A DNA stretch of 57,462 bases from CAZBSE01 sp964561115 (GTDB lineage Bacteria; Actinomycetota; Humimicrobiia; Humimicrobiales; Humimicrobiaceae). Positions 52,872 through 57,462 of this stretch are shown here, piece after piece (position 1 is the first letter of the stretch; each line of letters begins with the position of its first letter). The DNA lies in NCBI GenBank assembly GCA_964561115.1, contig CAZLOE010000006.1:1-57462 (forward strand). Reading direction: 5' to 3'. The translations under genes and the position numbers were made by a program. The notes under the pieces were generated by a model that saw only the letters and a list, made by a program, of their open reading frames with translations, was not told the DNA's origin and did not search any database.

Positions 52872-54584
52872 TTAATATTTCCATTCAATTGCATTTAACT
52901 TATAAGCACTTATATTTATTAATACGTTATAAAGAACCAGGTTTATTAAAAGCTCAAGTACTAATATCACAGCGAAAATAATCGCATTGGATAATGAAAA
53001 ATAATAACCCAGAAACATGACTCCTATTATAATTCCACTAAAAATAAATAAATATAATGCAAAAAAAATAAAATTTAATATTCCTCCTAAAAATGACACA
53101 TTACTTTTTCTTGACAGTGAAGGTTTAAACACAGGAAAAAAAGTGCCTATTGAAGTACCTATTACTGAATCACCCCAGCAGAACAGGACCAGGAGCAACA
53201 GTCCGAGTATCAAGTATATTATTTCGGGCCTGTATACAAAATAAAATACAATCACTATAAACGAACCGAATAACGCAGTTACAGCTGAACTAAAAATGAT
53301 TTTTGTCCTTAAAATTTTTTTAGAATGCACCGGGGAAATTTTCAGAATCCAGAATTTTAATCCCTCTCCACCAATATTATTTCCCGAAACATTTACATTA
53401 ATCAGTCCTGCGATCAATAAAGGCGCAAATATAATAAAAAGATTCTCCTGTGAAATAAAGAAATTTATCCCGCCTCTCTCATTTACAGCCCTTGAAATAG
53501 TCCAAAAAAATATAAATAATATCATCACAATGGGCATAACGACCTGGAGCAGTCTTCTCATATCTCTAAAAAGTATTTTAAAATCTTTTACTATCAGATA
53601 ATTTATTCCTGAAAATGATAAAAAACCAAATCTTTTTTTTCTGATCTCTTCTCTTCCTTTGAACCTTGCTCTTCTAAACTTCCTGCCTGCTACTGCCTGG
53701 GATGCACTTGACCAGCCCGAATAATATATTTTTTGAGACAGTGCAATACATATAAAAGCCAGGATTACTGCAGCAGCTACAGCAAGTATAAAATTAAGGG
53801 CAAAACTGCCGTATTCCCCATTATGAATATGGAATAATGCATTTGATCCCCAGGTAAAAGGTAAAAATTTTAAAAAAGGCCGGTCAAATACTGCTATTAT
53901 ATACTGTTTTATACCTTCGATATTCATAGATTCAAATTCCGGAACCACATCGCTAATGTATCTTGACAGAAGCTGTGAAGAAAGCCAGATAGTCAAGCCA
54001 AGGAGACCTCCTACTATAGCAAGTATTTCTCTGGCCCTTTTGGGATTGACATATCTCACTGCTATCATACCGAGCAGTACTCCCAGACTGGTCGGAATTG
54101 ACAGAACAGAAATAAAAACAATCAACATCACAGGATAGTACACAAGAGGCATTTGTGATGTTATCCCATAAGATATCAAAATGGGAAATACCACTATAAA
54201 GAACAAATAAGAATTAGCAATCAATGCTTCTATATATTTATATGTAAATACTGTCCTGAAACTAATAGGCAGACTTAACAATAATTGAAGGTCCGTGGAT
54301 GAATATAAAATATAAAGGCTTGAAGCAACACCGGTAAATATTATAAAAATAAACATCATAGCAAAGGCATAATCCAAAGCTATATCAAGTATTATACCGG
54401 CAAGTCCTCCATCTAATCTTTCAAACATAAATGAGATAAGCTTTGCGGAGTAGAAGAGGATCAAGGAGAAAATTGCCACGCCTACCAATGTACCTATTAT
54501 CCTGCCGGTTCTCCTTTTAGGCTCATCTCTGGTGTACCCCAGCAGTATAATATTAAGCCTGTTTTTTAGAAGCAGTTTGAGCAT
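52872..54584 (-). CDS. ABC-2 type transporter permease
   Basis: Large integral membrane protein of 570 aa with at least ten hydrophobic segments in two halves separated by a basic cytoplasmic region (around RRARFKGREEIRKKRFG). It follows its ATPase by nine bases. The size and two-half layout fit the ABC-2-like exporters found widely in Gram-positive bacteria; the substrate is unknown. It is followed by a 226-base AT-rich gap before the next minus-strand gene, in which I see no gene or clear terminator. Confidence 0.85.
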   Translation of the reverse strand: MLKLLLKNRLNIILLGYTRDEPKRRTGRIIGTLVGVAIFSLILFYSAKLISFMFERLDGGLAGIILDIALDYAFAMMFIFIIFTGVASSLYILYSSTDLQLLLSLPISFRTVFTYKYIEALIANSYLFFIVVFPILISYGITSQMPLVYYPVMLIVFISVLSIPTSLGVLLGMIAVRYVNPKRAREILAIVGGLLGLTIWLSSQLLSRYISDVVPEFESMNIEGIKQYIIAVFDRPFLKFLPFTWGSNALFHIHNGEYGSFALNFILAVAAAVILAFICIALSQKIYYSGWSSASQAVAGRKFRRARFKGREEIRKKRFGFLSFSGINYLIVKDFKILFRDMRRLLQVVMPIVMILFIFFWTISRAVNERGGINFFISQENLFIIFAPLLIAGLINVNVSGNNIGGEGLKFWILKISPVHSKKILRTKIIFSSAVTALFGSFIVIVFYFVYRPEIIYLILGLLLLVLFCWGDSVIGTSIGTFFPVFKPSLSRKSNVSFLGGILNFIFFALYLFIFSGIIIGVMFLGYYFSLSNAIIFAVILVLELLINLVLYNVLINISAYKLNAIEWKY

Positions 54585-54593
54585 ATGCCAAAA

Positions 54594-55367
54594 TCAACTT
54601 AAGGATTTTATAATGTCTATATTTTCGTCTCCTCCTGTCAATTGCAGGAAGATCTCTTCCAGATCGCCTTTTCCTTCCTTGGAAAGCTTCCTCAGCTCTT
54701 CCATATTTCCTACAGCTAAAAGCTTGCCATCCTGAATAATTCCTACGCGATCGCATATCCTTTCCGCAATTTCCAGTATATGGGTAGACATGAAAATACA
54801 ATCTCCGTATTTTGCCCTGATCTTTAATATATCTTTTATTATTCTTGCACTTTTAGGGTCCAGCCCAACGGTCGGCTCATCAAAAAAAAGAACTTTTGGT
54901 GAATGTATAAGTGCTCCTGCAATAGCCACTTTCTGTTTCATTCCGTGCGAGTAGCCCTGTATCAGCTCCTCTCCCCTCTCTGACAGATCAAAGAGCTTTA
55001 AAAGTTCGTCAGTCTTCTTTTCAATCTTTGTCCTGTCAATAGAAAATAGATTCCCCATAAATCTAAGGAACTCTTTTCCGGTAAGCTTGTCATATATCTG
55101 AGGTTCTTCCGGTATAAGTCCGATATCCTCTTTTGCTCCTATAGGATCTTCCTGTATATCCTTATTCATAATAGTCACTGTTCCTGAAGTAGGTTTAAGC
55201 AGCCCGGTCATCAATTTTATCGTAGTCGTCTTCCCTGCTCCGTTCGGACCCAGAAAACCAAAAATTTCTCCTCTTCTTACCTTCAGATTTAGATCATCTA
55301 CAGCAGTCAGGTCCCCAAATTTTTTTGTAAGATTAAATGTTTCAATTGCAGTCAAATTACCTGCCAT
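54594..55367 (-). CDS. ABC-2 type transporter ATPase
   Basis: The 257-aa protein from ATG 55367 (a TTG at 55373 is possible) has Walker A GPNGAGKTT, signature YSHGMKQKVAIAGAL, Walker B with LFFDEPTVGLD and H-loop STHILE. The YSHGMKQK signature and DEPTVGLDP mark the drug/lipid/CcmA-like exporter group. It is paired with the permease downstream. A 10-bp tandem repeat lies about 40 bases upstream. Confidence 0.95.
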   Translation of the reverse strand: MAGNLTAIETFNLTKKFGDLTAVDDLNLKVRRGEIFGFLGPNGAGKTTTIKLMTGLLKPTSGTVTIMNKDIQEDPIGAKEDIGLIPEEPQIYDKLTGKEFLRFMGNLFSIDRTKIEKKTDELLKLFDLSERGEELIQGYSHGMKQKVAIAGALIHSPKVLFFDEPTVGLDPKSARIIKDILKIRAKYGDCIFMSTHILEIAERICDRVGIIQDGKLLAVGNMEELRKLSKEGKGDLEEIFLQLTGGDENIDIIKSLS

Positions 55368-55404
55368 AATCAATTCGCTCCCTATACTAAAAGTTTTTCT
55401 TTTA

Positions 55405-55424
55405 TTTCTTACAATTTCTTACAA
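55405..55424. repeat. 10-bp perfect tandem repeat upstream of the ABC exporter
   Basis: TTTCTTACAA occurs twice in tandem (55405-55414 and 55415-55424) in the 138 bases between gdhA and the ATPase. One repeat unit equals about one helical turn, which would suit a regulator binding two half-sites on the same DNA face, but no regulator gene is adjacent. Confidence 0.75.
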
Positions 55425-55505
55425 GTAAACCGAAGAATAATAATTTAACATAGTAAATAAAAAATTTATTAATTACCTAGCTTAAATCGAAGAAGATATC
55501 TTTTT

Positions 55506-56840
55506 TTAAACAACTCCCTGGGCAAGCATTGCACTGGCTATTTTTAAGAATCCGGCAATATTGGAACCCATAACCATATTATCCTCATCACCATATTCTT
55601 TAGCTGTAGCTCTGACATTTTTTAATATATTGTACATAATCCCTTCCAGCATTTTATTGACCTCTTCAGCAGTCCAATGAGATCTTGTACTGTTCTGACA
55701 CATTTCCAATGCCGATACAGCTACCCCACCTGCATTTGCAGCTTTTCCTGGAGCATATAAAATTTTACTTTCTAAAAATACTTTTATTGCTTCAGGCATA
55801 CATGGCATATTAGCTCCCTCTCCGACAGCATAACAACCATTGTTTACCAGAATTTCAGCATCCTCAGAATCTATTTCATTCTGGGTAGCGCATGGGAGAG
55901 CTATATCACACTTGATCTTCCAAATATTTTTGGGATCTTCTCCACATTTTACATTTGGGTATTTATTTTTATATTCTTTTATTCTTTGACAATTAATTTC
56001 TTTTATAGTTTTTATTTCATTTAAATCTAAACCTTCAGGATCATAAATGTAACCATTTGAATCACTCATGGCTACTACTATACCGCCTAATTCTTTTACT
56101 TTTTGATGAGCATATATAGCCACATTTCCTGAACCTGAAATAACTACCTTTGCTCCTTTTATTGACTTATCTTTTATTTCTAACATATCTTTAATAAGAT
56201 ATACAAGACCGTACCCGGTAGCTTCTTTTCTAAGCAGGCTTCCGCCGTAATCAATACCCTTACCTGTTAAAACGCCCTCAAATGCATTTTTTATTCTTTT
56301 ATACTGGCCGTATAAATAACCTATTTCTCTTGCACCGGTACCTATATCACCTGCAGGTACATCTGTATCAGGACCGATATGTCTAAAAAGTTCCGTCATA
56401 AAACTCTGGCAAAATTTCATGACTTCTGTGTCTGATTTACCCTTGGGATCAAAATCACTACCCCCTTTTCCGCCCCCGATAGAATACCCGGTAAGGGCAT
56501 TCTTGAATATCTGTTCAAACCCAAGAAATTTTATTATTCCAAGATTTACTGTGGGATGAAGCCTCAAACCACCCTTATAGGGACCTATTGCACTATTGAA
56601 TTGAACCCTATACCCTCGGTTTACTTTAACTTTACCTTCATCATCGATCCAGGGGACCCTAAACATAATCTGCCTTTCAGGCTCCACAAGTCTTTCCAAA
56701 ATCCCTGCTTTCTCATATTCAGGATATTTTTCAAACACAGCTTTAACTGATGAAAGCACCTCCTTGACTGCCTGGTGAAATTCAAGTTCTCCAGGATTTT
56801 TTTCTACAACATTTGAAATTATATTTTGTACGTAATCCAT
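55506..56840 (-). CDS. gdhA: glutamate dehydrogenase (NADP-type, hexameric)
   Basis: Interconverts 2-oxoglutarate plus ammonium and glutamate. The 444-aa length and the segments PYKGGLRLHP, GGGKGGSDFDPKGKSD (catalytic lysine) and PAGDIGTGAREIGYLYG match the small hexameric, usually NADP-dependent, assimilatory class. The nucleotide-binding domain has VVISGSGNVA. GGGAG precedes the ATG. It supplies glutamate, the precursor of the arginine pathway encoded elsewhere in the window. It appears monocistronic. Confidence 0.97.
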   Translation of the reverse strand: MDYVQNIISNVVEKNPGELEFHQAVKEVLSSVKAVFEKYPEYEKAGILERLVEPERQIMFRVPWIDDEGKVKVNRGYRVQFNSAIGPYKGGLRLHPTVNLGIIKFLGFEQIFKNALTGYSIGGGKGGSDFDPKGKSDTEVMKFCQSFMTELFRHIGPDTDVPAGDIGTGAREIGYLYGQYKRIKNAFEGVLTGKGIDYGGSLLRKEATGYGLVYLIKDMLEIKDKSIKGAKVVISGSGNVAIYAHQKVKELGGIVVAMSDSNGYIYDPEGLDLNEIKTIKEINCQRIKEYKNKYPNVKCGEDPKNIWKIKCDIALPCATQNEIDSEDAEILVNNGCYAVGEGANMPCMPEAIKVFLESKILYAPGKAANAGGVAVSALEMCQNSTRSHWTAEEVNKMLEGIMYNILKNVRATAKEYGDEDNMVMGSNIAGFLKIASAMLAQGVV

Positions 56841-56916
56841 ATAACATCTCCCTTTATTTTCCAGATAACTTATAGAATATTTATCGTTACAACTTTGCCA
56901 TAAATCATTTTTAAAA

Positions 56917-57324
56917 TCAATATTTATTGCCAGGTTCTCCGACTGAACCCAGCCTGTTGGCCCAGCTTTCAGGATAACCCCTATAATATTCCCTGCTATC
57001 CAGTTTAAATAACCTCCAGATGATAGATCTGGTAAGGGAAGGTATACCTACGACTATAAGATAAAGCCATCCTAAATATAAAGACTGCATCGAATGCCCA
57101 AATTCATGTTTTTTTGCCAAGTCTCTTTTATAATACTTTTCATTTAATATTATATATCCACCAAGTGATATACCTCCCGGGAAATCTTTTACATAAATAA
57201 TCTTTAAACGCTTGTAATTCTCATATCTGACTATTCTTCTTTTTAAAAAAGCGATCATTATTACACCAAACAGCATCTGGGGAAATTCCCAGATAGCAAG
57301 AAAAATCTTTTTATACCATTTCAT
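56917..57324 (-). CDS. small membrane protein with HEFGH zinc-protease-like motif
   Basis: Not assigned to a named family. The 135-aa protein has a hydrophobic segment (~8-28), a beta-rich middle (GGISLGGYIILNE), the HExxH motif HEFGH at 73-77, a second hydrophobic segment (~82-98) and a C-terminal region ending PESWANRLG. The glutamate in PESWAN could be a third zinc ligand. It may be a minimal membrane metalloprotease-like protein; activity is unproven. It lies between tRNA-Cys and gdhA on the same strand. Confidence 0.75.
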   Translation of the reverse strand: MKWYKKIFLAIWEFPQMLFGVIMIAFLKRRIVRYENYKRLKIIYVKDFPGGISLGGYIILNEKYYKRDLAKKHEFGHSMQSLYLGWLYLIVVGIPSLTRSIIWRLFKLDSREYYRGYPESWANRLGSVGEPGNKY

Positions 57325-57407
57325 AGAAGCTTATTAATTACACTAACTTATTTTTTTTGAATTATAACAGATATTTTTCAAATTTCTCTTATAATTTTAG
57401 GTAATTG

Positions 57408-57462
57408 TGGAGGCGGCACCCGGATTCGAACCGGGGATAAAGGTTTTGCAGACCTCTGCCTT
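57408..57462 (-). tRNA. tRNA-Cys(GCA), partial
   Basis: The 3' 55 nt of a minus-strand tRNA cut by the window end. Anticodon loop CTGCAAA carries anticodon GCA, the T-arm CCCGG-TTCGAAT-CCGGG is perfect, and discriminator T plus encoded CCA end at 57408. The 5' acceptor strand and most of the D-arm lie outside the window. Confidence 0.93.

Noticed and set aside
1..57462. CRISPR arrays, insertion sequences or prophage genes.
   Set aside because: No regularly spaced repeats, transposase or phage-like reading frames were found on either strand.

Overview
This window is an AT-rich bacterial chromosome segment, about one third GC by eye. Genes are densely packed on long minus-strand operons, with AAGGAAGG/AGGAGG-type ribosome binding sites. 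Several traits point to a Gram-positive-like (Terrabacteria) anaerobe rather than a proteobacterium: a LexA protein with CGAAC-N4-GTTYG SOS boxes, RNase Y, SpoVS, a PASTA-bearing class A PBP, AhrC/ArgR control of arginine genes, DapL-type lysine/diaminopimelate synthesis, and an infC leader attenuator. An apolipoprotein N-acyltransferase (Lnt) is also present, which is usual in Actinobacteria and diderms and unusual in classical Firmicutes. A low-GC deep-branching actinobacterial, atribacterial or clostridial lineage is possible. The window alone cannot settle this.

Layout. 1-751: autoregulated lexA. 748-9556: minus-strand run rny, GHKL ATPase, spoVS, miaB, miaA, dapF, dapL, hflX (RNA turnover, tRNA modification, diaminopimelate). 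It is preceded by a ~365-nt AT-rich leader (about 9580-9943) that has its own promoter, several nested potential helices and an intrinsic terminator. 9985-14243: divergent tyrS and PASTA PBP. 14258-25107: one arginine operon, argC-J-B-D-F-R-G-H, followed by a U32 hydroxylase-type gene, with an ArgR-like operator over the argC promoter. 25233-29018: lnt and a 7TM-PAS-GGDEF-HD-GYP protein. 29060-35347: two-component system, MacAB-like efflux system and a metallo-beta-lactamase-fold protein. 35355-40172: infC-rpmI-rplT-pheS-pheT behind an L20-leader-like attenuator. 40205-43773: radical SAM gene, thrS, tRNA-Gly(GCC). 43981-44901: a PH-like orphan and a 3D-domain protein. 45063-49570: SOS-controlled dnaE2-dinB translesion operon, richer in GC than its surroundings. 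49591-52645: ferredoxin:disulfide reductase (FTR-rubredoxin fusion) with a redoxin, and a PAS-GGDEF-HD-GYP protein with a membrane partner. 52872-57462: ABC-2 exporter, gdhA, a small HEFGH membrane protein and a partial tRNA-Cys.

Main items for a second look: (i) the structured-RNA candidate in front of rny; (ii) the paired SOS boxes that join lexA to a dnaE2-dinB mutagenesis operon lacking imuA/imuB; (iii) the infC attenuator, with terminator, antiterminator and competing hairpin all visible, and its consequence that infC uses a non-AUG start; (iv) a Bergerat-fold ATPase of unknown function wedged between rny and spoVS; (v) the FTR-rubredoxin fusion with a CYC in place of CHC. No transposons, CRISPR arrays or prophage genes were seen.
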